Below are positions 1-8,217 of a stretch of 64,000 bases of DNA, piece by piece; positions within the stretch are counted from its first letter, which is position 1, and each line of letters opens with the position of its first letter. The DNA is from Prevotella sp. Its GTDB lineage: Bacteria > Bacteroidota > Bacteroidia > Bacteroidales > Bacteroidaceae. Position numbers and translations under genes: made by a program. The stretch is taken from positions 1 to 64,000 of the forward strand of contig JALFBL010000010.1 in the NCBI GenBank assembly GCA_022773395.1. The letters run 5' to 3'. The notes below the pieces were generated by a model. The model was not told the DNA's origin, ran no database searches, and saw only the letters and a program-made list of their open reading frames with translations.

Positions 1-309
1 CGCAGGTGGCAGATAGAGTCTCTTTTCAAGCAGATAAAGCAGAACTTCCCGCTTAGATACTTCTATGGGGAGAGTGCCAACGCCATCAAGATACAGATTT
101 GGGTCACGTTGATTGCGAATCTGTTGCTCTCCCTGCTTCAAGGCTCCTTGGAAAGACGCTGGAGTTTCTCCGGCCTGGCAACTATGGTGCGCATTGTGCT
201 TATGGAATACCTCAACATGAATGATTTCTTCAACATGCCGGATGCCGACATGAAACTCATGCTTGAAGCTGCGGCTGAATCGCCACCGGAGGCAACAGAA
301 AGTGGCTAA
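1..309 (+). mobile_element. IS4-type transposase, C-terminal end (partial)
   Basis: The frame is open from the first base and ends at a stop at 309, so only the last 102 residues are present. The first residues read RRWQIESLFKQIK, which fits the R(3)E(6)K part of the Y(2)R(3)E(6)K signature of IS4-family DDE transposases, with the catalytic Glu at residue 6 and the Lys at residue 13. The Tyr would lie just outside the window. The following FYGESANAIKIQIW segment is also typical of Bacteroidota IS4 elements. Whether the element is intact cannot be judged here. A relaxase-like remnant lies downstream, so this is the edge of a mobile region. Confidence 0.8.
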
Positions 310-334
310 GGGGGGCTTGTCATTAACATGCTGT

Positions 335-368
335 CATCCCAACTATTGTGCCTCAATGAGTTGGGATG
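335..368. terminator. Hairpin after the transposase
   Basis: CATCCCAACT (335-344) is complementary to AGTTGGGATG (359-368), and ATTG/CAAT pairs again inside the loop. There is no T tract. It could be a terminator for the transposase or part of the right end of the IS element. Confidence 0.45.
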
Positions 369-385
369 GAGGTTGCTATGTTTAG

Positions 386-952
386 CGGACAGTAATAATT
401 TGCTATGCCCTACTTGAAAAATACAAAGGCACAGGCATCACGGGGCACTCCATGTTCCTCTACGACCTTAACAAGAGTGGTGTAACCATCGAACGCTTGA
501 AGAATAAGCAGGGCAAAGTCTATGGTCTGAAGTTCTCTTACAACGGACAAGGTTTTAAAGCTTCCGAAATTGGCAGGGAGTTCGGCTATCGCTCCTTGCA
601 GAAGAACTTTGAGATAGTCAATAAAGCCGAAACAAAGGAGACAATAATAACAAAAGATCCCACAATGGCGCACGAGTCGGCAAAGAATAAAACTCAACCG
701 AATACAGGCTATCAACTTGTTCCTCCCAGCCGTTCATACGTACCGCCTGCAAAAGCAAATGACAGTTCATCTATTGCACAAGCCGTAGGAAATGTAGCAA
801 GCACTGCCTTGAATGCTGCCGAAGAAATGATTTTGGGAGCAGGTGGACTTATTAATCCACAGACGTACGGTGATGATTATGCCGAAATGGCATGGCAGCA
901 CAAACTCAGAAATCAAGCCAAGAAAAAGAAGAAGCGAGGAAGAGGAATATAA
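386..952 (+). pseudogene. Relaxase/mobilisation-protein C-terminal remnant
   Basis: The reading frame is open from 386 (after a stop at 383) to 952. It has an ATG at 452 but also coding-like residues before it, including LLEKYKGTGITGHSMFLYDL. The part around residues 1-50 from the ATG (GVTIERLKNKQGKVYGLKFS, then GFKASEIGREFGYRSL) resembles the C-terminal part of Bacteroidota plasmid and transposon relaxases. The protein ends in a lysine/arginine-rich tail (KKKKKRGRGI), also common in those proteins. The nuclease domain with its HUH histidines is absent, so this is most likely a truncated leftover. It could instead be a small expressed protein of 166 residues starting at 452. Recognition is by pattern only. 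Confidence 0.45.
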
Positions 953-1018
953 TCATTCTCCTTATTTTTCAATCTTTCCAAACAACAGATGGAGCAAAAG
1001 AGCGAAAATCTTATCAAA

Positions 1019-1072
1019 AACGCTTGTTATTCAAAGCAAATGATTATCTTTGCAAATAGAATAACAAGCGTT
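1019..1072. repeat. 14-bp perfect inverted repeat around a promoter-like box
   Basis: AACGCTTGTTATTC (1019-1032) and GAATAACAAGCGTT (1059-1072) are perfect reverse complements separated by 26 bp. The spacer holds TATCTTTG (1045-1052), a match to the Bacteroidota -7 element TAnnTTTG. This could be an operator around a promoter, or the remains of a mobile-element end. No gene follows directly, so its role is unknown. Confidence 0.6.
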
Positions 1073-1199
1073 CTTTGTTGATGTAGAAACATGCGACAGA
1101 AAGCACTTCGCTCGTTTCCAAATCGTTACCTGTTTAGTTTGTATCACAAGGTAACTTCTTCTTTCTCAATTAGATACATTTTAGAAATCATCTCGCGAT

Positions 1200-1386
1200 G
1201 TAAGTAAGGCTTACTTACCCGGTAAAATATGCCAAATTGCGGTGTAAGTAGGCATAAATTACCGGAACGGCCCCGAAAAATGGCTCCGCCGTTTTTCACG
1301 AATTTCCAACGGATCATCCGTCACTTTTCTATTTTGCGAGTGAATCCGGCGGAAAATCCAACCGAAATTTTAACAGAATTGATCTT
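1200..1386. repeat. Dispersed intergenic repeat, copy 1
   Basis: About 185 bp here match 27880-28057 with substitutions and small indels. The copy opens with an 8-bp-arm hairpin (GTAAGTAA/TTACTTAC, loop GGC), then the run GGTAAAATATGCCAAATTGC, then a segment ending in ATTACCGG at 1265. It also keeps the palindrome ACGGATCATCCGT (1309-1321) and ends in GAAATTTTAACAGAATT. It lacks the 50-bp left extension seen in copy 2. No protein is encoded. Confidence 0.85.
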
Positions 1387-1446
1387 TATCGGGTTAAAAT
1401 AACATAAATCACAGGTGCCATTTTTCTGTTTTGATAGAAAAAAATA

Positions 1447-1454
1447 TATATTTG
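1447..1454 (+). promoter_or_regulatory. Promoter -7 element for the gene at 1554
   Basis: TATATTTG matches TAnnTTTG. It sits about 100 bp before the start codon and 60 bp after the dispersed repeat. A -33 TTTG at the usual spacing is not clear. Confidence 0.5.
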
Positions 1455-1553
1455 CAAAAAGTTAACTTATCATTAGTCGCAAAACCTCCATTGGGAATTC
1501 CGGATAGCCCATAGAGGATTTTGTTTGTTTTGAAATTTAATCTACTTTCAGCA

Positions 1554-2951
1554 ATGGAAAACAAAAAAACGCATTTTTTTATTATTAACCGTGGCGTTGC
1601 CATGGTATTATTACTCGCTGCATGTATGAACTCCTTTGGTCAAGCCAACAAAAAGTTGACAAGTATTCCCAAGACAGGATCCGGCATACTAAAGGCAGAA
1701 CAAGCAGAAACACTTTACGACTTGCCTGCTGCGCTGAGCAACATAGGCAATATTGACCCAAACGAAACGGCAGTTTGTAATTTCCTCACCCGGCACAAGG
1801 AAATTAATGGAGGTGCCTATTTGTTGGCATCGTCTGACAAACCTGTTGTTTATAAGTATAATTCTACAGATCTTCCCATAAAATGTTTGTGGACTGTACC
1901 TGGAACGTCGCCGAGTCAATACGATGAAGCCACAATTTCCGTGCAATATAAAGTGTCAGGCATATATGACATGCCCACCTTGAGCATCACAAATGATTCA
2001 GGAGAGAGGTCATACACTGCTCCTCATAAGATTAAGGTTGGAGGACTCTCGGAAGTGACAACAATCGACATGCAGTCATGGGGAGCGACCTATCTTCTTG
2101 GTGCGATGCCTTTTTCTGAAGGACCCGATGTTGCAGGATATATTGGAGGAACAAATGCAAAAGGAATCGTTGGTTTTGGCAACTTATTCATGTTTGGTAC
2201 TGATGATGCTTACATGGATGGAGTTAATGTGTATCTTCACCACAAACCGACAAAATACAAAGCCGATGCAAAGATAACACTTCAGGTCTGGTATCCGTCG
2301 GCAAATACAGACGGTTCATTGAAATTCAGACACATCCCTGTCGAAGCGTCAGTTATAAACATGTCTGACATAAAGGCCGACGGAGAGGAGGGTGCATGGG
2401 CACTGACTGCCGATGGTGCTGTAGCATCATTCATGTTTGACGCTCCTCTGGACTTGAACGGAAAACCATTGCTCTTCATCTCTGTTGAAGGATTCAGCAA
2501 CGACCCTCAAACAGAAGACTTTGCAATACTTGCCGATCTTATGGGTAAGGAACTGGATGAAATAAGCGTAACGAATCGCTTAGCCCATAATTCCTTTGCA
2601 AGACTTGCGACAGAGGACGATTACTTACGGCCAATACACACTTTTGGCGGCGGATATGGCAGTTTGGCAATTTGCCCTCTGATTCGTACGGCAGAAACAA
2701 CAGGAATCGGCAAAATCGGCAAAGGCACTTCAGCAGCGTTTTCCGTACGCCTTGATGACGGAAGAATACAAATCAAAACCGATATGGAAGGCAGGTTCGT
2801 ATTAATGAGCAGTTCCGGAAAGACCATTCTGGCAAAACACTTGAATAAAGGATACCATACGATTCCGGCAAACGGTTTGCCTAACGGAATCTATATTGTT
2901 AGAGGTCCGAACAATACAACAGTAAAAGTATTAAAACAACATCCATTCTGA
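1554..2951 (+). CDS. Secreted protein with T9SS-like C-terminal tail
   Basis: I do not recognise the central domain. The ATG at 1554 is preferred over the TTG at 1521 because it places a hydrophobic signal peptide (GVAMVLLLAACMNSFG) close to the N-terminus. Cleavage is predicted before Gln (SFG^QANKK). The middle (residues about 50-370) looks beta-rich and could bind carbohydrate, like choice-of-anchor domains, but this is not established. The last 75 residues have the form of a sorting domain: GRFVLMSSSGKTIL, then GLPNGIYIVRG and a lysine-containing end, as in type A T9SS substrates. The protein is therefore probably exported to the cell surface. It stands alone, 90 bp before another secreted protein on the same strand, with which it may be cotranscribed. 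Confidence 0.75.
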   Translation: MENKKTHFFIINRGVAMVLLLAACMNSFGQANKKLTSIPKTGSGILKAEQAETLYDLPAALSNIGNIDPNETAVCNFLTRHKEINGGAYLLASSDKPVVYKYNSTDLPIKCLWTVPGTSPSQYDEATISVQYKVSGIYDMPTLSITNDSGERSYTAPHKIKVGGLSEVTTIDMQSWGATYLLGAMPFSEGPDVAGYIGGTNAKGIVGFGNLFMFGTDDAYMDGVNVYLHHKPTKYKADAKITLQVWYPSANTDGSLKFRHIPVEASVINMSDIKADGEEGAWALTADGAVASFMFDAPLDLNGKPLLFISVEGFSNDPQTEDFAILADLMGKELDEISVTNRLAHNSFARLATEDDYLRPIHTFGGGYGSLAICPLIRTAETTGIGKIGKGTSAAFSVRLDDGRIQIKTDMEGRFVLMSSSGKTILAKHLNKGYHTIPANGLPNGIYIVRGPNNTTVKVLKQHPF

Positions 2952-3042
2952 ATTTCAGAACCGGCCTTTAATAATTATCAAAAATTAATGTAACACTGAC
3001 GTTTACTGATTTTGTACACGTCATTAAAACCTAAAAAAAACA

Positions 3043-5124
3043 ATGAGAACACTGAAAAGATTTTTGCTTTTGACAATCGTGGCCTGCTTTACCTGCATAT
3101 CCGTAAAGGCACAGAGTGGGGCATGGAAATTTATTGCTACCGGAGACGGAAGTTCCTATGCCATTGACAAAGATGGTGCTCTTTGGTCATGGGGGTGGAA
3201 TGAAAGCGGTCAGTTGGGGATTGGTGGGGGAAACAACAAGTATTCCATTCCTCAAAGAGTTGGCGAAGAAAACAACTGGGCATTTGTTACTGCAGGAAAA
3301 GCCTATGCCTTTTTCATAAAGAAAGATGGAACGCTTTGGGCTGTTGGAGACAATTCCAAGAATGTTCAAGGTGTTGGCGATGGACAGTCACACAAGGTTC
3401 TGACCCAAGTAGGAACAGACCGCGACTGGAAGACTGTTGCCGTGACAAGATTTTTTGGATATTCCGCCTTGGCAATAAAGACCAACGGAACCTTGTGGGC
3501 GTGGGGCGAAGGCGAATCCGGTGCACTTGGACTTGGCAATTACAAAAATTATGCCACTCCAACCCAAGTCGGTACTGACAATGATTGGAAAGACGTCTCC
3601 GTGGGCAATGGATTTACGATAGCGCTAAAGAATGATGGCTCGCTATGGGGATGGGGATGGAATGCCAGAGGATGTCTCTGGGATTTGCCTATGCTTGTTA
3701 AAGTTCCGACACAAATGGGTACTGAAACCGACTGGGTGAGTGTCTTTGCTGTTGCTGAGACAGCTTATGGAATAAAGACAGATGGAAGTCTGTGGGTATG
3801 GGGCTATTGTGACAACAACACCTTCGGATTTGACAACCCTGAGTTAACGGAGATAAAAGCACCTAAAAAAGTTGAGACCTTGAACGGCAAGGTGAAGTTT
3901 ATCTCTGGATATGACGCAGGTAGAACTGCTGTTGTTGAAGAGAATGGCAAAGACATCGTTTATACCTGGGGAAGCAATGCAGACGGAGCGCTTGGTAATG
4001 GTAAGGGTGTGGCTGCCGATGCTGGCAGCGGAATAGAAATGTCACCTGTTCCAACGAAGATAAACCTGCCCGAAGACATTGTCTTTGAACAGTTGGCATG
4101 TGGCGAAGGTTTTTCCATTTTAAGGGGAAGCAACGACAAACTCTATGGATGGGGCAAGAACAGAGGCGGCCAGTTAGGCAATTATTGTCCTGAAGACCAA
4201 ATGACTTTTGTCCAGTCACCGATTAAAGTGGGTGAAAAGAGTGAGCAGACTGATGAAACACTGACATTCTCGTCTGAAGAAATACCTGGTTCGTTGCTGG
4301 GAATCAAGAAACTAAAGTTGGTAGGTGCCTGGGGAACAAGCGATTTCCAGAAACTGACACAAACGATTGGAAATAATTCAGGATTCCCACCGGCAGGAAA
4401 TACTGTCATAGAAGAAATAGACATGTCCGGGGCAACGATAAAGCCAAACACTTCATTGTTTGTTCCAAATGGCTTGTCAAATGCCGGGACATTCCAGGGA
4501 TGCAAAGCACTAAAGGTTTTTGTAATGCCTTCTGCTGAAGAACAGGCAAATATTGTAAGCCTTCGTTCTGCGTTCCAGAATTGCACTGCCCTTACCGAAT
4601 TAGACCTGACCGGATGTGTCAATGTCAAGGAGATGACAGATATGATGTTTGGATGCAAATCAATTAAGAAAATTGATATTTCAAATTGTGTAAATGTAAA
4701 AGGTAGCGAGAGCGCATTTGACCGATGCGAGGCGCTTGAGGAGATAATCATGCCAGCCCAGTTCACACTTGGGAAGTTCACATTTGGCTATTGCCATCAG
4801 CTGAAATTGATAGACTGGAGCCGATACGGCGGTGATACAGCACCAGACATGCCAAATGACTTATTCCAAGACCTGGACAATGATATTCTTACCAATATAA
4901 CACTGATTGTTCCAGAGACATCCTTTGATTCTTTTGCAAATCACAATGACTGGAAGAAGTTAAATGTAGTAAAGGCCTCGGCAACTTCTGTTTCCGGCGT
5001 TGAGCAAACAAGCAATGAAAAATCTTACATATATAATCTTAATGGCATGATTGTAGGAAGCGATTTAAAGCAACTCAAAAAGGGCATATATATCATAAAT
5101 GGCAAGAAGGTCGTTGTTGATTAG
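3043..5124 (+). CDS. Secreted RCC1-repeat / leucine-rich hybrid protein
   Basis: A signal peptide (residues 1-23) ends before Gln (VKA^QSGAW). Residues about 28-400 contain seven RCC1-type blades, recognised by recurring DGxLWxWGxNxxGxLG patterns such as KDGALWSWGWNESGQLGIGG; such repeats fold as a beta-propeller. Residues about 410-630 resemble the BspA-type leucine-rich family (TALTELDLTGCVNVKEMTDM, then MFGCKSIKKIDISNCVNVKG). The end (YIYNLNGMIVG to GIYIINGKKVVVD) is the short sorting-like tail seen in other surface proteins of this window. RCC1 propellers in secreted bacterial proteins are usually binding modules, so a surface adhesin or glycan binder is a reasonable but unproven guess. 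The combination of the two repeat families in one chain is unusual. Confidence 0.85.
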   Translation: MRTLKRFLLLTIVACFTCISVKAQSGAWKFIATGDGSSYAIDKDGALWSWGWNESGQLGIGGGNNKYSIPQRVGEENNWAFVTAGKAYAFFIKKDGTLWAVGDNSKNVQGVGDGQSHKVLTQVGTDRDWKTVAVTRFFGYSALAIKTNGTLWAWGEGESGALGLGNYKNYATPTQVGTDNDWKDVSVGNGFTIALKNDGSLWGWGWNARGCLWDLPMLVKVPTQMGTETDWVSVFAVAETAYGIKTDGSLWVWGYCDNNTFGFDNPELTEIKAPKKVETLNGKVKFISGYDAGRTAVVEENGKDIVYTWGSNADGALGNGKGVAADAGSGIEMSPVPTKINLPEDIVFEQLACGEGFSILRGSNDKLYGWGKNRGGQLGNYCPEDQMTFVQSPIKVGEKSEQTDETLTFSSEEIPGSLLGIKKLKLVGAWGTSDFQKLTQTIGNNSGFPPAGNTVIEEIDMSGATIKPNTSLFVPNGLSNAGTFQGCKALKVFVMPSAEEQANIVSLRSAFQNCTALTELDLTGCVNVKEMTDMMFGCKSIKKIDISNCVNVKGSESAFDRCEALEEIIMPAQFTLGKFTFGYCHQLKLIDWSRYGGDTAPDMPNDLFQDLDNDILTNITLIVPETSFDSFANHNDWKKLNVVKASATSVSGVEQTSNEKSYIYNLNGMIVGSDLKQLKKGIYIINGKKVVVD

Positions 5125-5168
5125 AACCACAGCACCTTCATGTTGCCAATCAGTCATAGACGGAATGT

Positions 5169-5198
5169 CCCCGGAAGTTTGACAGAAAACTTCCGGGG
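5169..5198. terminator. Terminator hairpin
   Basis: CCCCGGAAGTTT (5169-5180) pairs with AAACTTCCGGGG (5187-5198), with a short loop. It lies after the RCC1 gene; no strong T tract follows. Confidence 0.6.
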
Positions 5199-5329
5199 GC
5201 ACTTCATCATGACATACCCTCAAGACATGCCAAAATAGAATCTGATTTGACATCAATTATTATTGAAACGAACCAGAAAAACCACTTCCCTGTTTTTTCC
5301 GGCATTTCAACGGTTGCCCCGTCACCTGC

Positions 5330-6118
5330 CTAAATGGATTGCCCTATTCTGTTATAGAACTGCGTTACAATGTCCAGCATTTCATCAGGCAGATAGGACA
5401 GTGCCGTGCCCACCAAATGGTCGGGAATCTCGTAAAAAGCCTCTGCCAAGATGCCGGTGATGCAGGCTTTCGTATCAGTATCGCCACCAGCCATTACAGC
5501 CATCCGGATGGCCTCCTCAAAATTCTGCGACTCAATGAAGCATCTGATGGCCATGGGAACCGTTTCCATGCAAGTTCCGTCAAAATGACCTTGACTTCCT
5601 ATTCGATAAACATCTTTCAAAGGAATCACCTCGTATCCCCACAATTTCTCCACCTTACGCTCCACCTCATCCCGATTGATGCGGCTATTGTGCAGCCAAT
5701 AAGCAATCGTGGCAATACATTCCGCCCCTTTCTGCCCTTCTTCGTGGTTATGGGTGGGCATGGCTGTTTTGCGCGCTTCTTCCTGCACCTGCTGAAATTC
5801 GGTAAAAAGCCATGCTACAGGGCCTACCCTCATGGCGGCTCCATTGCCGGAAGAGCCATACGGCTGCGGATTTTCGCTTGTCAGCCACCGGTGAAACAGG
5901 ATTTCATATCCCCCCAATGGATTGGGATAACGGCGACACCACTCCAACAGGGCATCCTTATACTCTTTTCCGTTCAATATGGCATCGGCAATGGCAATGG
6001 TGCAAATGGTATCGTCCGTATAATCACATTCTGGCGCAAACAATTCAAAACCCTTTGCCGGGGCTTTTGAGAATTCAAACCGCGAACCTACAATATCTCC
6101 AATAATTGCTCCTATCAT
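5330..6118 (-). CDS. ADP-ribosylglycohydrolase family protein
   Basis: The family removes ADP-ribose from proteins or small molecules using a dinuclear Mg centre. The start at 6118 gives MIGAIIGDIVGSRFEF, the usual N-terminus. The 24 extra upstream codons run towards the tRNA and were not used. Metal ligands are visible in DYTDDTICTIAIAD near residue 32 and in GGDTDTKACITG near residue 210, both canonical. About 262 residues is the usual single-domain length. No partner ADP-ribosyltransferase is seen nearby. It lies just downstream of tRNA-Arg on the same strand and is probably cytoplasmic. The substrate cannot be told from the sequence. Confidence 0.9.
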   Translation of the reverse strand: MIGAIIGDIVGSRFEFSKAPAKGFELFAPECDYTDDTICTIAIADAILNGKEYKDALLEWCRRYPNPLGGYEILFHRWLTSENPQPYGSSGNGAAMRVGPVAWLFTEFQQVQEEARKTAMPTHNHEEGQKGAECIATIAYWLHNSRINRDEVERKVEKLWGYEVIPLKDVYRIGSQGHFDGTCMETVPMAIRCFIESQNFEEAIRMAVMAGGDTDTKACITGILAEAFYEIPDHLVGTALSYLPDEMLDIVTQFYNRIGQSI

Positions 6119-6182
6119 GGTATAAAATGTTTTAAATGGAAAAGACGGTTTTCGTTGAAAACAATACATGTACAGATGGTAG

Positions 6183-6254
6183 TAGTCCAACCGGGAATCG
6201 AACCCGGATCTAATCTTTAGGAGAGATTTGTTCTATCCATTGAACTATTGGACC
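6183..6254 (-). tRNA. tRNA-Arg (anticodon CCU)
   Basis: On the minus strand the acceptor arm GGTCCAA pairs with TTGGACT, with one G-U at the first pair. The D stem is GTTC/GAAC, the anticodon stem AATCT/AGATT encloses the loop CTCCTAA, and the T arm is CCGGG-TTCGATT-CCCGG. The loop gives anticodon CCT, which reads AGG. CCA is not encoded. Confidence 0.95.
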
Positions 6255-6373
6255 GGCATATTGGTACAAAGGTAGTGCTATTTCATCGGATTACAAAATA
6301 AAATCATCATTTTTAAACATCAATGGGATGGTTTCGCCCCAAAATGCCCCCAACAGGGCACATGAAAGCCGTT

Positions 6374-7018
6374 TCAGTTATTCACCTGCAACCTCCCCAT
6401 TGGCCCCGTTGTGGAAGCATGATACCGCATCAGTTTCCCACCACCGGCCCCGCTTGCGACAACACCCCTGTTGTTCATGTCGTAGGTTCTTCCACAATGG
6501 GCGCATTTGGCTTTTCCGTCGCTGCTCATCGAAAGCAAATAGCGAGGTGCCGATGCTTCCTCGTAACAGTTGGGGCATTGGGCATCGTAGGCATAAAATT
6601 CGTGGGGACTGCTCAGGTTTCCAAACCCTACGATAATGCCGCTTTCGTTGTAAACGCCCAAAACACAGGTGCTCTTCCTTTCTATTTCGGTCATGTTTTG
6701 CACGCTGGTCTTCCCTTGGTTGTTGAGAAAGGCGAAACGCCCGCCGTTCGATATGTATATCCTGCAAAAGATGCCCGGTGACATACTGTTCATGGCCGAC
6801 ATGAGCGTGGCATCCAAATGCTGCGAATTGTCGTAGTTGAAATAAGCCCTATGCTTGCTGAATTCAAATTCGGTTTCACCGCAAGCGATAGGGAAAAGGA
6901 ACAAGAGGAAGGCAAACAGCGAAACGCCCAGCCCCCTCCGCCCACGTTGCAACAACCTGGCAAAAGGTATTATACCATCAGGCCTATCCCGATGCGCCAT
7001 TTTCGCCGTCCGCCTCAT
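6374..7018 (-). CDS. Rieske-like four-cysteine envelope protein
   Basis: The start ATG at 7018 overlaps the stop of the upstream SRPBCC gene (ATGA), so translation is probably coupled. A basic N-terminus is followed by a hydrophobic segment (LGVSLFAFLLFLFPIAC) and a Cys that could be lipidated, which suggests a membrane-anchored or lipid-anchored protein. The C-terminal half looks like the second half of a Rieske fold: YDAQCPNC, about 20 residues, then KCAHCGRTYDMNNRGVV and GGGKLMRYHAS. The cluster ligands CxH and CxxH of true Rieske proteins are replaced by CxxC and CxxC, so the site should bind zinc or iron in a four-Cys manner, not a normal Rieske cluster. Function unknown. Confidence 0.65.
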   Translation of the reverse strand: MRRTAKMAHRDRPDGIIPFARLLQRGRRGLGVSLFAFLLFLFPIACGETEFEFSKHRAYFNYDNSQHLDATLMSAMNSMSPGIFCRIYISNGGRFAFLNNQGKTSVQNMTEIERKSTCVLGVYNESGIIVGFGNLSSPHEFYAYDAQCPNCYEEASAPRYLLSMSSDGKAKCAHCGRTYDMNNRGVVASGAGGGKLMRYHASTTGPMGRLQVNN

Positions 7019-7428
7019 TCGTAAGGTATCAACGCCAATGTTTCAGCAAGTTTTTCCAACCCCTCCTGTAGCGGTTTGGAAATCATTCCCTTGATGAAAG
7101 GATTCAAATCGGCCTTGATGGTAAGTTTCATTTTGCTCGACTGCTCCGACGTGGGCAGCAACTGCACCCACAGATTGAAAGGAACAGGCGACTGGGCAGT
7201 CTCATACTTGATGCATTTGGGATTTTCTCTTTCCACAATGCGCAAGGTGATTCTGCCCACAGGATCCACGTGAATGCTCACGCTATCGTTGTCGAACTCC
7301 AAATCCCTGAATTTATCTTCCGGCAATCGTCCTTCCAATCTTTTCATGTTGCTCATATCGCTGAGCACGGCGAAAACTTTCTCCTGTGCGTAAGGAACTT
7401 CCTTCACACCGCTTTCAAATTTACTCAT
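7015..7428 (-). CDS. SRPBCC-fold small protein
   Basis: This 137-residue protein has the look of the START/SRPBCC superfamily: an N-terminal strand with YAQEKVFAVLSDMSNMKRLE, alternating beta segments (SVSIHVDPVGRITLRIVERE) and a long C-terminal helix (LQEGLEKLAETLALIPYE). The fold makes a hydrophobic ligand cavity. The ligand is unknown. It follows pyrE after 54 bp and overlaps the next gene by 4 bp, so it belongs to the pyrE transcript. No signal peptide is present. Confidence 0.75.
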   Translation of the reverse strand: MSKFESGVKEVPYAQEKVFAVLSDMSNMKRLEGRLPEDKFRDLEFDNDSVSIHVDPVGRITLRIVERENPKCIKYETAQSPVPFNLWVQLLPTSEQSSKMKLTIKADLNPFIKGMISKPLQEGLEKLAETLALIPYE

Positions 7429-7482
7429 TTCTCAAATGTTATGGTTTTACAGTGGCTTGTGGCAGGGATGCCAATTTCCCAT

Positions 7483-8115
7483 CTATGGATTCCAGTGTGC
7501 AGGGTCTTTGCGCCATTCGTGCAAGACATCCACATCCGTATGGGCAATATAGCCCGTTTCCAAAGCCTCTTCCACCACGTGTTCGTAGTCGGTCAACGTG
7601 ACCAGTTCCACCTTTGCATCCTCGAATGCCTTTTGGGCAACGGGAAATCCGTAAGTGTAGCTTGCCACCATTCCTATTACCTCGCAGCCCTGCCTGCGGA
7701 TGGCTTCTACCGCTTTCAGGCTACTGCCACCCGTCGAAATCAAATCCTCAATCACCACCACTTTCGTTCCAGGCTTGAGTTCTCCCTCAATCAGGTTTTC
7801 CAACCCGTGATCCTTGGGTTTGGAGCGCACATAGACAAACGGCAGATTCAAAGCGTCGGCCACCAATGCTCCTTGGGCAATCGCACCCGTTGCCACACCC
7901 GCAACCGCTTCTGCCTCTGGGAATTTTTCCAGGACGGCATGGGTCAACTCCAGTTTCACATAACTGCGCAAGTCGGGATACGACAATGTTTTCCTGTTGT
8001 CGCAATAGAACGGCGACTTCCATCCCGAAGCCCACGTGAACGGGTCGTTCGGCTGCAGTTTAATGGCCTTGATTTTCAACAGTCTCGATGCAAATGCTTT
8101 CTTCAATGTATCCAT
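7483..8115 (-). CDS. pyrE: Orotate phosphoribosyltransferase
   Basis: The enzyme joins orotate to PRPP to form orotidine 5'-monophosphate in pyrimidine synthesis. The PRPP-binding motif is clear in VVVIEDLISTGGSSLKAVEA (about residues 121-140). The N-terminal region has the substrate signature FTWASGWKSPFYCDNRKTLS, and 210 residues is normal for the family. It is the first gene of a unit with the SRPBCC and Rieske-like genes and has its own -7 box at 8179-8186. comF, another phosphoribosyltransferase-fold protein, lies immediately upstream. Confidence 0.95.
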   Translation of the reverse strand: MDTLKKAFASRLLKIKAIKLQPNDPFTWASGWKSPFYCDNRKTLSYPDLRSYVKLELTHAVLEKFPEAEAVAGVATGAIAQGALVADALNLPFVYVRSKPKDHGLENLIEGELKPGTKVVVIEDLISTGGSSLKAVEAIRRQGCEVIGMVASYTYGFPVAQKAFEDAKVELVTLTDYEHVVEEALETGYIAHTDVDVLHEWRKDPAHWNP

Positions 8116-8178
8116 GGGAATATGTCATTAATATGATTTTTGGGAGACAACCGTTTTCGGCATACGGCTATCCGCATG

Positions 8179-8186
8179 CAAAAGTA
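8179..8186 (-). promoter_or_regulatory. Promoter -7 element for pyrE
   Basis: The minus strand reads TACTTTTG, a match to TAnnTTTG, 64 bp before the pyrE start. A good -33 box is not seen. Confidence 0.55.
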
Positions 8187-8217
8187 GAAAAAAAAAACGA
8201 GTTATCCGCCACATCGC

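Larger units (their letters stand above)
953..1553. other. Non-coding stretch with repeats and a promoter
   Basis: No convincing gene is seen between the relaxase remnant and the secreted protein at 1554. The stretch holds the 14-bp inverted repeat (1019-1072), one copy of a dispersed repeat (1200-1386) and a promoter-like box (1447-1454). Confidence 0.7.
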
